Shown piece by piece: positions 1 to 9,300 of a stretch of DNA of 37,546 bases (position 1 is the first letter of the stretch; the number at the start of each line of letters is the position of its first letter). Location: assembly GCA_002308195.1 (NCBI GenBank), contig DBVU01000046.1:1-37546 (forward strand). The letters run 5' to 3'. Source of the stretch: Bacteroidales bacterium UBA1256 (lineage in GTDB: Bacteria; Bacteroidota; Bacteroidia; Bacteroidales; Paludibacteraceae). The translations under genes were made by a program, and so were the position numbers. The notes under the pieces are model-generated. The model was not told where the DNA came from. It saw nothing but the letters and a program-made list of their open reading frames with translations, and did no database searches.

Positions 1-191
1 TCGTCAAGGTTGACTGTAAAGCCTTCCTCCGACTTGTTGCCGAAGGGCAAAGACGATTTGGTAAAGACCACTGCCTCTTGCTCGGCGCATTTATCTCCGG
101 CTTCGGACGTGAGCCAAACTTGAGTGGACGGCACCTCCACGGTGGTGCAAGCTGTCAGCGCACATAGCGCCACATAAATCAGTCTACGCAT
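1..191 (-). CDS. Probable GH30-family lipoprotein glycosidase, N-terminal fragment
   Basis: This is the first 63 codons of a gene that leaves the window at its left edge. The start ATG is at 191-189. Residues 1-15 form a lipoprotein signal ending in the lipobox LTAC, with Cys15 as the lipidation site, so the product should be anchored in the outer or inner membrane. The mature start (QVWLTSEAG, then VVFTK, then FTVNLD) resembles the short N-terminal strand region before the catalytic barrel of GH30 enzymes, which include bacterial beta-1,6- and beta-1,3-glucanases. The catalytic region lies outside the window, so the family call is inference from a short stretch plus context. The gene overlaps the end of the phosphorylase gene by 13 bp, which suggests translational coupling in the same operon. 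A GH30 beta-1,6-glucanase would suit a PUL for 1,6-branched beta-1,3-glucan. Confidence 0.5.
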   Translation of the reverse strand, partial: MRRLIYVALCALTACTTVEVPSTQVWLTSEAGDKCAEQEAVVFTKSSLPFGNKSEEGFTVNLD

Positions 192-3100
192 AAGTTTATC
201 GTTATGTCTGTTATTTCTCCGTCGCGGGCAAAGATATGCGCACTCTGTTCTTTGGTGAGCGACTTGGCTGCGCCGGAATTGATGACCAGATAGCCTTTGG
301 GTTGCAGCGGTTTGTTCAGACGATAGGTGATGTGTGTGCCACAATAGGTGAAATGCAGTTCGTTATCCTTGAAATCGCTCGCACGCAGGAACAGGGGCGC
401 GAACGTGATCTGTCCGTCCTGAACGGAGACACCGAGTTCGAACCAACGGGAGATGATATCTTCTTTCACCTGTCCGGTCATGCCGGGTTGCTGCACGCCT
501 GCCATCGAGGGTGTGTGGGAATAAGGATCGAAGGGGAACGCACCGTACTCGTTCGGCTGTTTGTGCGAACCGATACCTTCGCGAATGGCGAGATAATGAG
601 CGACTAAACGCTCATTAGTCGAAAGACCGCTGACGCTCAAAGTCGAAAGACCACTGCGTTCAAAGCTGCTTTTTTCTTTGAGTGAAACGGTCTTTTCTCT
701 TTCGACTTCTATAACCTCACCTACGGCCAGCAGCAGTTTGCTGACCATGTGCCAATAGATGCAGCCGAGACCTTCGTATTTGTAGAACGTGCCGCTACGG
801 CCTGTGAAAGCGTGGTGGTTGAACACCTGCTCATATAGGTCTTTCAGTTCGTCCGGCAGGTCATTGGCGTTGCGGAAACGGGTATCGAAATGGATACCGC
901 CGTCGCAGTCTTGTTTCAACAGCGTACCGAGGTATTTCTGCACGACCGGCAGTTGTTTGGCTTCTTCGGGCAGGTTGTTCAGTTCGAGGAAAGTCTTGCG
1001 TCGTCGATTCGGATAGAGCATATACGAACGCTGATCCTCGCGATAGAGAGCCGACGCACGCATGGCATCGAGTAGGTCTGCCGCCTCTTCGCCGGAGAGC
1101 ACGCCGGACGAGAGCACTGCCACCTGACCTTCGAGCATCTCATAGAGATGCGACACCTCGACATCCGTGTTGGTGAACCGGATGAGGTTGTAGGCGTGGT
1201 AGAGTCCGTCATCGCGACGGTTGGCACGAATCGAGTCATCGAGTTTATGCAGCGTAGCTGTGAGGAACTCCTGCAGTTCGTCCAGTTCGAGCACTTCGGT
1301 CTGTCCGCTGAGGCCCGCATAGACTTGCGTACGATACTGCTCACCTGCCGTACCGACGATGTCGATAAACTGCTTGCGGTTGCCGTTGGGATAAGCGTGA
1401 CGAATAGCACGCAGCAGTTGAAGTGTCTCCGCCGAGATAGTGACATCCGTTTGGACGAAACGGCTCAGGAAAGCCACATACCTCCGCATATAATAGAGCG
1501 TGACCATTGAAGCGCCGTAGCCCACGAGGGCGTTGTTGGCATCGTTCCATTCGGGGCGCAGGGTGTTCATCCATATACCGGCCTCGGGCACGAAATTCGA
1601 CAGTTTGGCAAGCAGTGTGATGAGCAGTTTGTCCGCCATCGTGGTGTGGAGCACATGGTGGTCAGCGTCCATCACCAGTTTGGCATCGGCGCCGTATTCT
1701 GCAACCATCTCCATACACCTTTTGTGACACGCATCGTCGAAACGGATACTGTTCTTCGGGTCAGCCACGATCTCCGCGTACGACTTGAGACGGTAAGGCA
1801 CGTTCGCAAACGCGAAGATGCGCCGGTTGAGCAGTCTGCTGAGACTCTCGGGGTCGTGCTTGTAACTTACCTCCAGCAATTTGAGGAGGTAGATAATCTG
1901 ATGGTCGCCCCAGTAACCGATGTTCGACCACGGGTTCTCGGGTTCAATCACTTCCCATTCGATACCTTTGTCGGTGATACGATAGGGATTGTAACCGTCC
2001 GCCGTAGTGGCATTGAGGAACTTGGCGATGATATGGTTGACAAACAGCGGATAGCTGTAGGACAATGCTTCCCAGTTCTGGAAGATATCGCGCCAGTTAC
2101 CCTGATAGGCTACCACCGGCTTGCCTTCATCGTCCTGAACGCGGATATCAAACATGTTCCACGGACGCGAGGGGTCACCGTGACGGCGGCCGAAGGTCAG
2201 CGGCAAGTATTCGTATTGATGACGGAGGTCATCATTGGAGATTGGTGATTGCTCATTGGTGATTTGCGGGGGATAAGTCAGGTAGTATCCGCCACGCATA
2301 GTATTGAAGAGCACGTTCGCAAAATGGCGCGCATCATTGGCCTCGTCGCCGGTTTGCTGCACACCGTCGTTCTGCGCCACGATACGTTGCAGCGTCTCGG
2401 TGGACTGACGCATTGCCGCTTCTATCTGCTCGATGGCATCGGGCTGCGCGATGAATCGCATCAGTTCGTGCACCGCCACGGCATCCTTGCTTACATCCAG
2501 GACGTTGTACCAAGTCTGCGAGGTAGCGGGCTGCATGGTGAACATGGTATGCGCAATAAACGCACCGCGTACACCTTTCGACTCGGGTTTCGGATGAAGC
2601 AGGAAAAGACCTTTTCGTACGTCATTCAAGATTTCCGATGATACAAAATACTCTGTGTCATTGGGTAATCCGAGACTGTACACGGTATTACATGTCAGCG
2701 ATTCCGAAGGCTCTGCTCTGTCCACAAGGATAGCCTCCATGCGGAAAAGAACCAACGAAGTACCTTCCACACGTTCGGTCTTCTTATAACCATCCACCAG
2801 CGTTGAAAACTCATTTTGTGTCTTGCGTTCCACGCCCGCAGGTAGCACATTCTGTACTCCGTCGTACACCGAAATCGTACATTCCTTCTTGCCCAGGTTC
2901 TCCAGCGTTGCCCTACGCACCCAGCCATGCTTACCTGCCGGTGCCCATATATAGGAGAAACGCAGACCCAGGGTATGGTTCTCTTCGCAGAACACAATCT
3001 TGTTGCCCACCGTCGATTTGGCTATCTTGCGCGCCGTCTTATACTTACCTATCTGTCGCTCGGAGAAGGGTTCCCATTCGCTCACTTTGAGCGTTCCCGG

Positions 3101-3349
3101 ACGACGATGACGAATGAGGGTTCTCGGACCCGTGGTCTCATAGTTCTCGGTGATCTTATCGTCGGTGTAGTACGGGAAAAGGGCTTCTCCAGGGTTACGA
3201 CGGCCTGCGGTCAAACCACCCGTAGAGGAGAGGTACATCCAAAGGTCGGTGTCCGATGCCAGCGAGATAAAGAACGGCTGCATAGCATCGTAATTGGCGA
3301 TTTCATAGAAGCGCTCACCATTGATTGATATAAATTGTCCTTGTACCAT
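179..3349 (-). CDS. Large inverting beta-glucan phosphorylase (GH94/GH149/GH161 group)
   Basis: 1056 aa with no signal peptide, so cytoplasmic. The region GYWGDHQ at residues 478-484 and the motif RPEWNDANNAL around residues 598-608 match the (alpha/alpha)6-barrel core of GH94-type phosphorylases. Asp603 in the WND sequence sits where the GH94 catalytic acid lies in DWND. At over 1000 residues it is longer than ordinary cellobiose or laminaribiose phosphorylases (about 800 aa). The length and the EWNDANNAL variant fit the newer beta-1,3-oligoglucan phosphorylase families GH149 or GH161 better than classical GH94. Such enzymes use phosphate to shorten beta-1,3-glucooligosaccharides and release alpha-glucose-1-phosphate. 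The gene follows the symporter gene after 17 bp and overlaps the next gene by 13 bp, which fits intracellular use of imported oligosaccharides. The exact family and linkage preference are inference. Confidence 0.8.
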   Translation of the reverse strand: MVQGQFISINGERFYEIANYDAMQPFFISLASDTDLWMYLSSTGGLTAGRRNPGEALFPYYTDDKITENYETTGPRTLIRHRRPGTLKVSEWEPFSERQIGKYKTARKIAKSTVGNKIVFCEENHTLGLRFSYIWAPAGKHGWVRRATLENLGKKECTISVYDGVQNVLPAGVERKTQNEFSTLVDGYKKTERVEGTSLVLFRMEAILVDRAEPSESLTCNTVYSLGLPNDTEYFVSSEILNDVRKGLFLLHPKPESKGVRGAFIAHTMFTMQPATSQTWYNVLDVSKDAVAVHELMRFIAQPDAIEQIEAAMRQSTETLQRIVAQNDGVQQTGDEANDARHFANVLFNTMRGGYYLTYPPQITNEQSPISNDDLRHQYEYLPLTFGRRHGDPSRPWNMFDIRVQDDEGKPVVAYQGNWRDIFQNWEALSYSYPLFVNHIIAKFLNATTADGYNPYRITDKGIEWEVIEPENPWSNIGYWGDHQIIYLLKLLEVSYKHDPESLSRLLNRRIFAFANVPYRLKSYAEIVADPKNSIRFDDACHKRCMEMVAEYGADAKLVMDADHHVLHTTMADKLLITLLAKLSNFVPEAGIWMNTLRPEWNDANNALVGYGASMVTLYYMRRYVAFLSRFVQTDVTISAETLQLLRAIRHAYPNGNRKQFIDIVGTAGEQYRTQVYAGLSGQTEVLELDELQEFLTATLHKLDDSIRANRRDDGLYHAYNLIRFTNTDVEVSHLYEMLEGQVAVLSSGVLSGEEAADLLDAMRASALYREDQRSYMLYPNRRRKTFLELNNLPEEAKQLPVVQKYLGTLLKQDCDGGIHFDTRFRNANDLPDELKDLYEQVFNHHAFTGRSGTFYKYEGLGCIYWHMVSKLLLAVGEVIEVEREKTVSLKEKSSFERSGLSTLSVSGLSTNERLVAHYLAIREGIGSHKQPNEYGAFPFDPYSHTPSMAGVQQPGMTGQVKEDIISRWFELGVSVQDGQITFAPLFLRASDFKDNELHFTYCGTHITYRLNKPLQPKGYLVINSGAAKSLTKEQSAHIFARDGEITDITINLCVD
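2237..2264 (-). repeat. In-frame 14-bp tandem repeat inside the phosphorylase gene
   Basis: Two adjacent 14-base units share AATCACCAAT and differ in the last four bases (GAGC, CTCC); a partial third copy (CAATG) follows. They encode the segment ITNEQSPISNDD at residues 363-374, just before the conserved part of the catalytic barrel begins. It looks like a surface-loop insertion of low-complexity DNA that stays in frame. Confidence 0.7.
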
Positions 3350-3366
3350 TTTGTAGTGTGTGATGT

Positions 3367-4722
3367 TTATCGTGTGGAACGTCTTTCTTCCAGTTCATTC
3401 TTCATTTGCTCCATGGTCTGGTTGTCCAAATTATAGAACATCATGACCAGTGCACATGATGCATAGAGAACACCAGGTATAATACTAACCAGCAAGCGGA
3501 TACCCATCATGGCTGTGTCGGATTGGATATCTGCATTAGCCACGAAATGCGTCACGCTGAGCAGCCATCCGGCAGCTGCTGCACCGATAGCCCAACCCAG
3601 TTTCTGCGCTAGCACAGAGGCTGAGAAACAGAGACCTGTTGTACGGCGGTTGAAACGCCATTCTCCGTAGTCCGCTACGTCTGCCAACATCGTCCACAAC
3701 AACGGAACTGCAGGTGCATATGCCATCTTCGCTAGGATATTGAATATATAGACGAGAGGTAGATTATCGCCTGCCACAAAGATGAGGGCGAAGAATATAC
3801 CCGATACGATGGATGACATGATATATACCATCTTGTTGCCGAAACGTTTAGCCAATGGTTTGGAGGCAGGGAGTGCTACTATGAGAGCGATAGTTCCGAG
3901 TACATTGAATAGTTGCACATTCTCTGCGTCATGGATATAGTATTTGAAGTAATAGGCGATGGCCGCATTCTGCATAGCGAACATGATGAACGATACAATA
4001 CCGACACAGGTTAGCACAATCCATGCTTTGTTGAGGAATAGATATTTGAAATCCTTGAGCACATTGTTATCTTGTTTCTCTGGTTGCGGCACTCGTTCTT
4101 TGGTAGAGAAGAACGCGATGAGGAAGAATGCAATAGAGAGGATTCCGAATAAACCCACAGTATATTGATATCCTTGTGCCTGGTTGACAACACCCTCATT
4201 GCCGATAGCTCCTAGCCATTTGACGAGATAGAGAGCAGCGCCCGTGACGATAAACTGACCTATATACGCTGCTATAAATCGATAGGTATTCAGTCCCGCC
4301 CGCTCATTGGAATCATCTGTCATTACTGCCGAAAGCGACGAATACGGAAGATTGACGAATGCGTAAGCTGTTCGCAACAACAAGCATGTGATAAGTGCAT
4401 AGGCAAACTTGCCATTCAATCCGAATTCCGGAGTTGTGAATGCGAGGACTGCCAGGATAGCGTATGGTACAGAGCCAAAGAGAAGGTATGGACGGAATTT
4501 GCCCCAACGTGAGGAGGTACGATCGGAGATGATTCCCACGATAGGGTCCATCACGGCATCCCAAATAGAACCGACGAACATGATGACACCTGCCAATGCC
4601 GGCGAGAGGCCATAGATATCGGTGTAGAAGATGAGTAACCAAAAGCCTACAAGGTCCCACACAAAATGGGAGGCGGTATCACCTAGGCTATAGCCAAATT
4701 TTTCACGGATACTGAGTTTCAT
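3367..4722 (-). CDS. GPH-family sugar:cation symporter (MFS)
   Basis: 451 aa, hydrophobic throughout with about 12 predicted membrane segments, so an inner-membrane protein. The early MKLSIREKFGYSLGDTASHF and the loop motif spanning residues 59-81 (DPIVGIISDRT, then RWGKFRPYLL) are hallmarks of the glycoside-pentoside-hexuronide (melibiose permease type) transporters. A second family-like stretch, WTMLADVADYGEW, lies in the second half. It should carry di- or oligosaccharides, released in the periplasm, into the cytoplasm with a cation. The gene lies 27 bp after a GH16 gene and 17 bp before the phosphorylase gene, so transporter and phosphorylase probably work as a pair on beta-glucooligosaccharides. 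The substrate is inferred from neighbours. Confidence 0.88.
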   Translation of the reverse strand: MKLSIREKFGYSLGDTASHFVWDLVGFWLLIFYTDIYGLSPALAGVIMFVGSIWDAVMDPIVGIISDRTSSRWGKFRPYLLFGSVPYAILAVLAFTTPEFGLNGKFAYALITCLLLRTAYAFVNLPYSSLSAVMTDDSNERAGLNTYRFIAAYIGQFIVTGAALYLVKWLGAIGNEGVVNQAQGYQYTVGLFGILSIAFFLIAFFSTKERVPQPEKQDNNVLKDFKYLFLNKAWIVLTCVGIVSFIMFAMQNAAIAYYFKYYIHDAENVQLFNVLGTIALIVALPASKPLAKRFGNKMVYIMSSIVSGIFFALIFVAGDNLPLVYIFNILAKMAYAPAVPLLWTMLADVADYGEWRFNRRTTGLCFSASVLAQKLGWAIGAAAAGWLLSVTHFVANADIQSDTAMMGIRLLVSIIPGVLYASCALVMMFYNLDNQTMEQMKNELEERRSTR

Positions 4723-4749
4723 ATCAAGTCTAAAATCTTAAATCTACGA

Positions 4750-5733
4750 TTACGGGTTTTTGCGAAAAACACGTATATAATCTACATACATTTTAACGGG
4801 TGTTCCATCAGCCGGCAGTGCCGTAACTCGTTGAAACGATGGGTCTTCAGCAGTTATCAGTTCAGGATATTTCTCTGCCGCTGGCATATCCGGGAAGAAA
4901 CCTCCTACCGACAGGTTGAGTACCAAATAGAATGGATGGTTGAAGTAGTGTCCCGGTTGGTTGATATCCTTTTCTCGCAACGACAGTTGGAAATAAGGTG
5001 CTACTTCGGGATACTTGTCCTGATCGAGATACATAGCGATGGTATCCTCGGTCCAGATAAGCGTAAAGAGATGGAAATCGCCTTGTACAGGATAATCGGC
5101 AGTATTGAACTGTCCGTAGTTAGGATATGCACCATTGTTGAACGACTCCCCCCAATGGCATGCACCATTGAAATAACGATCTTGCGTGCCCGCTGCGATC
5201 CCGTTCTTATGTCCCATCTCGCATATGTCAATCTCTCCGCACTTAGGCCAAACTACTCTTCCCTCCTTCTCCAACTCCGCTAAACGTTTATCCACGTCGT
5301 CATTGTCGCCGAGGTCTTTTGCCAAATTGTTTCCCAGCATCCAGAATGCCGGCCATAGGCCATTGGCGGTGTGCGGAAAAGCGATACGTGCTTCTACCTT
5401 ACCGTATTCTACCGTTACTTTGTCCTGAGTATTCAGCCGAGCCGATGTACATGGGCGATTGCGGTAATCCTCGCGTTGGGCATTGAGCACGAGACAACTC
5501 TCGCCAGTCTGAGGATGGCGTTCTATAGTTATGTTCTTCGGAGTGTAGTATTGCAGTTCTGCATTACCTCCGCCACGGGCGTTGTCCTCTACGTTCCAAT
5601 AGTCAGCATTCAGTTCGTTGCCTTCGAAATCATCCTCCCAAACCAATTGCCATTCGCTGGCTGGTTGGCATGCCACCAAAAGGCATATACCAATAGTCCA
5701 AAGACTGGTCAATATCCACTTTTTAGTTCTCAT
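4750..5733 (-). CDS. GH16 endo-beta-glucanase lipoprotein (laminarinase-like)
   Basis: 327 aa. A lipoprotein signal ends at Cys22 (LLVAC), then a single GH16 beta-jelly-roll domain fills the rest. The catalytic motif GEIDICE is at residues 166-172, with Glu167 as likely nucleophile, Asp169 as helper and Glu172 as acid/base, in the beta-bulge ExDxxE form typical of beta-1,3- and beta-1,3/1,4-glucanases. WPAFWMLGNN lies upstream and YVDYIRVF closes the fold. A stretch of about 20 residues (137-161, rich in Asp, Lys and Glu) is inserted just before the active-site strand compared with the two other GH16 proteins here. After the motif it carries EMGHKNG and then GTQDRYFNGA, shared with the 500-aa GH16 but not with the 427-aa one. 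The start overlaps the 205-aa gene by 11 bp. Confidence 0.92.
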   Translation of the reverse strand: MRTKKWILTSLWTIGICLLVACQPASEWQLVWEDDFEGNELNADYWNVEDNARGGGNAELQYYTPKNITIERHPQTGESCLVLNAQREDYRNRPCTSARLNTQDKVTVEYGKVEARIAFPHTANGLWPAFWMLGNNLAKDLGDNDDVDKRLAELEKEGRVVWPKCGEIDICEMGHKNGIAAGTQDRYFNGACHWGESFNNGAYPNYGQFNTADYPVQGDFHLFTLIWTEDTIAMYLDQDKYPEVAPYFQLSLREKDINQPGHYFNHPFYLVLNLSVGGFFPDMPAAEKYPELITAEDPSFQRVTALPADGTPVKMYVDYIRVFRKNP

Positions 5734-6340
5734 GTTTATAAGTATATCGTTTAATCAATACAAAGATTATAGCCAATAATATGCAGAATGGAACAGCATC
5801 TCCAAGAGGTTGCTCCAGATTGGGGCCATTGGTTCCTCCACCCTCCTCATCTGGAGGAGCTCTGCGTACGGCCGGAGCAAACATCTCGGCAGGCAGTTCT
5901 CCGCTTTGTGCGGGAACGTAAGCCAATGCCGGCGCTGCTACCATAGTTATCTGTCCTTTCCATGTATTGTTTCCTACTATCGAAGATACAGACTTTGTCG
6001 TCGTGCACTCCTGCGTATTTTGCGATGTAGGCTGTGTTCCGATAACATGTACTTGCGCAGCCTTGGACGACATATAGGAGATAGGTGCAACTGCCTGGCC
6101 CAGACCTATTCCGCCATCCATTTGCGGCATTGCAACTGGAGAAGCATAGTTGGATCGCTGCTGTCTTAGTCCATTGTTGGACGTTACAGGCAGGTATGCT
6201 GGTGCATAATTGGCGGCTGCCCTCGTTTGAATCAACTGCACAGAATCGCTTCCTGAAAATTCAGGGAGTAAGCCTAGCGTAACTATGCCTAATAGGACAA
6301 GCGAGATAACCGCAGTATGCAAAAAGACTCCTCTATTCAT
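5723..6340 (-). CDS. Small protein with N- and C-terminal membrane segments and a PLGD tail motif
   Basis: 205 aa with no recognised enzyme or binding domain. Residues about 8-25 are hydrophobic (an uncleaved signal or membrane anchor). The middle is low-complexity, rich in Ala, Pro, Gln and Ser. A Pro/Glu/Gly-rich linker (PPDEEGGGTNGPN) leads to PLGDAVPF, one hydrophobic helix (CILLAIIFVLIK) and a basic end (KRYTYKHEN). This motif-helix-basic layout recalls C-terminal sorting tails such as PEP-CTERM, but no such family can be claimed from sequence. It sits 6 bp after the 1860-aa secreted-protein gene and overlaps the following GH16 gene by 11 bp, so it is clearly made with them. It could be an inner-membrane partner in export or anchoring of the large protein; that is speculation. 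Confidence 0.75.
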   Translation of the reverse strand: MNRGVFLHTAVISLVLLGIVTLGLLPEFSGSDSVQLIQTRAAANYAPAYLPVTSNNGLRQQRSNYASPVAMPQMDGGIGLGQAVAPISYMSSKAAQVHVIGTQPTSQNTQECTTTKSVSSIVGNNTWKGQITMVAAPALAYVPAQSGELPAEMFAPAVRRAPPDEEGGGTNGPNLEQPLGDAVPFCILLAIIFVLIKRYTYKHEN

Positions 6341-6346
6341 GCTCGC

Positions 6347-9300
6347 TTATCTGACAATCATTTTCACTGTTGCACCCGTTGTACTAAGTACATAGCATCC
6401 TAGCGGCAGGCGTGCTTGACATTCCTCTTGTACATCCAGTATCGTTGCATTCTGCCAGAGACCAATTCGTTGGCCGGTAATGGAGAACACTTCTATAGAT
6501 GGATATACCTGCATCGCTTCTTCGGCATTGATGATATCCGTCGTTATCTGCGGATTGCCGCGCCATGGAGCGATAATCGGCATCAGCGACATCGTGGCAG
6601 CGCTGGCCAATACATACGTTTCGAACGGACGAACTGACGCATCTGTCGTGCGACGATAGGTCTCATCGCTATGATCCGCCGGAAGCAGATAAGCTGTTCC
6701 TACACTCTGTGGCATCATGGTGGTGTTACCATATACCATGTATTGATCGACTGCACCGGGATTCGTTCCCTTGGTAAAATCAGCAGCAATCGTCTGATTC
6801 TTATGACCGCAGAACAGCACGTATTTTTCTGCGTAATAGGTGCTGGTGAAACGAATAGCGTACGGCTGATTGAGTTGCGGAAGCGGAGTATCTCCATCGT
6901 ACCATGAAGGAACGAAATCTTCGCCACTCACATTATCCACTTGCTTGCGCAAGAGGAATTTTCCCCTAACGGTCGAACCGTTATTGTACTGCGCTGTCAA
7001 CTTGTAGTGCCGATGATCCTCCGGATCGTATACCAAAATCGAGTCAACCGCAAACGGCATGGTCAGGTCTTCCCAAATACCGGCATTGAAATTACGATAG
7101 TATCGTATTTCTCTGTCTATGGTACCGCCGGCATAGGTGATTGGTGCATCTGCTGTAGGTTTATCATCATGATGGAATATGATGAATGCAGCCGCGCAAC
7201 CATTATCAATATCGTACGTGATAGGATACGTCAAACAAATACCGCTGGCACGGAAAGGATACTTGATGAAGAATGTCACCTCTCCTGTCCAATCTCTAAT
7301 GGCCGGCAACGCATTGTCACCACGATTGAATGTGTAGGTGTAGGTTCTGTCTTGTCCCGGTACCGCAGTCATGGCTCTTTCTACGATGCCGCTATTAGCA
7401 GGATCGGCAGGATTGAGCAGTAACTGAACAATCAGTGGGTCTAACTCATAGAAATCATCATCTGTGTAAGCCACTATGGTGAAACTATTCTCATCGCCCG
7501 TTACGGTCACGCGATAACCTTTTTGGAAAATCTGCGTAGAAGCATTACCTATCCCGGCACCCGCCCGATAAGCTTCGGTTCCGGAGAACACGCATCCATC
7601 AGAACCCACTGTGGTGAAAAGCAACGTCTTATAGTTCTCCGACAAATTGTCATCCTCATCTATGGCATATATACGTGCCTCGTACGGTACGCCCGGAATC
7701 AAGCCTCCAATATCCAGATGGCCTATTTTGCCGCCTGCGAATTGAGCTGGGGTGAAAGTGTATTCTGAGGTCAGTTGTTTGTAGCCACTCTCACCACCCG
7801 TTACATACACTTTGTAACGCATGTTCGCCTCGCTGGTTTCGTAATCTAGTGCGCTGACGTAAATCTCCGCTGCATCCGAACTCAACGAGACTGTCTCAGC
7901 CCATTGCATAACAGGTATATGCTTTTCCTCAGCACACTCGCCGTATACGCGTATCTCCCAAAGACTGGTAGCATACTCTGCACGCAAGCCGGACTCCAGT
8001 TTAATATATCGACCATAGATTTGTTCGGACGTGTAATCGTACGTATCCACCACATGATCAGCATTTGGGAAAGACTTCTCGTTTGTATTGAAATTCTCAG
8101 GCTTGCTTCCCTCCGGTTGCTCATTACGATGATCGAACGTAGCAAAATGTCCTGTTGCCAGCTGATCGAACGTATTGCCTCCTATCACATTCGGTCCAAA
8201 ACTAGCATCATATGCATTTTTGAATTCATAATTGATAGAGGTACCGTATTCCCACTCTACTTCTATACGATTAATCTTGTAGGTGCCCTCCAGATCGATT
8301 ACGAGCCATTCGTCATTGCTAGTAGGACGTCCCGTGGTTGCCCAGCGCGTAGTACGGTCGCCATCGACTGCCGCACCTTTTGGGAAACCTCCTTCATCAT
8401 ATCCAGAATAGACAGGATGCAGAAGTGCCAAATTGGAGCCAGGCGTAGGAGCATCGAGTTGGACGGTTACTTCTTTATAATTTGAGGATATATTCTCATG
8501 CTCATCCATCGCGTAAATCCTCCATGTATATTCCTCACAGGCACTTAGATTGGAGAATGTAAGTTTGCCGTCCACGGCAGTATTGACTAATCCATCTACA
8601 ACGTAGGTTACGATAGGATCTGTAATGTCATCTTGGGCAGTAACGTCTACTACCACTTCCGTAGAAGTCTTGCTAAACAGAGTGACAGTTAACATCTCCG
8701 GAGCATTATTGTTGGCCGTATAACACTCGTTGGAACCATATACCTCTAACTCCCAAATGCTGATACCATAATCAGAGTAGTTGATCAGACTCTTCACTTT
8801 GACATAACGAGCCGCTACTCCACTCATCAGGTACTTCTCATACACATGATTATTGGCATCACCGAAAGTAGGTGCTGTATTATATTGCCATGTGCGCCAA
8901 TTGGTGCCATCCAGCGACAACATTATCTGATATTTCAACGGACGAGCAGTTTCCCACTGAATCTTAATACTATCTATATAATAAGAGCCCATCAGATCTA
9001 CTTGAATCCAATCGTTGTCGATACTTGGGCGTCCTTGCGTCCCCCAACGCGTTTGGGCATTGGCGTTAACCACTCCTTCTCCGTCAACAGCTCTTCCGGC
9101 TGTATGATATTCGTTGGCTTCATAGCCAGAAGTAGCGGGTTTGCCTATAGCCAGATTAGTAGTAGGATTGACGGAACCTGTCTGTGTGGATACCGTCGTT
9201 ATATAATTGGTTGAACGATTACCCGAATTGTCAACTGCATAAACATCCCAACTGTAGAAAGTACATGGGGTTAGACCACTTATTGTGATTGTACCAGCTG

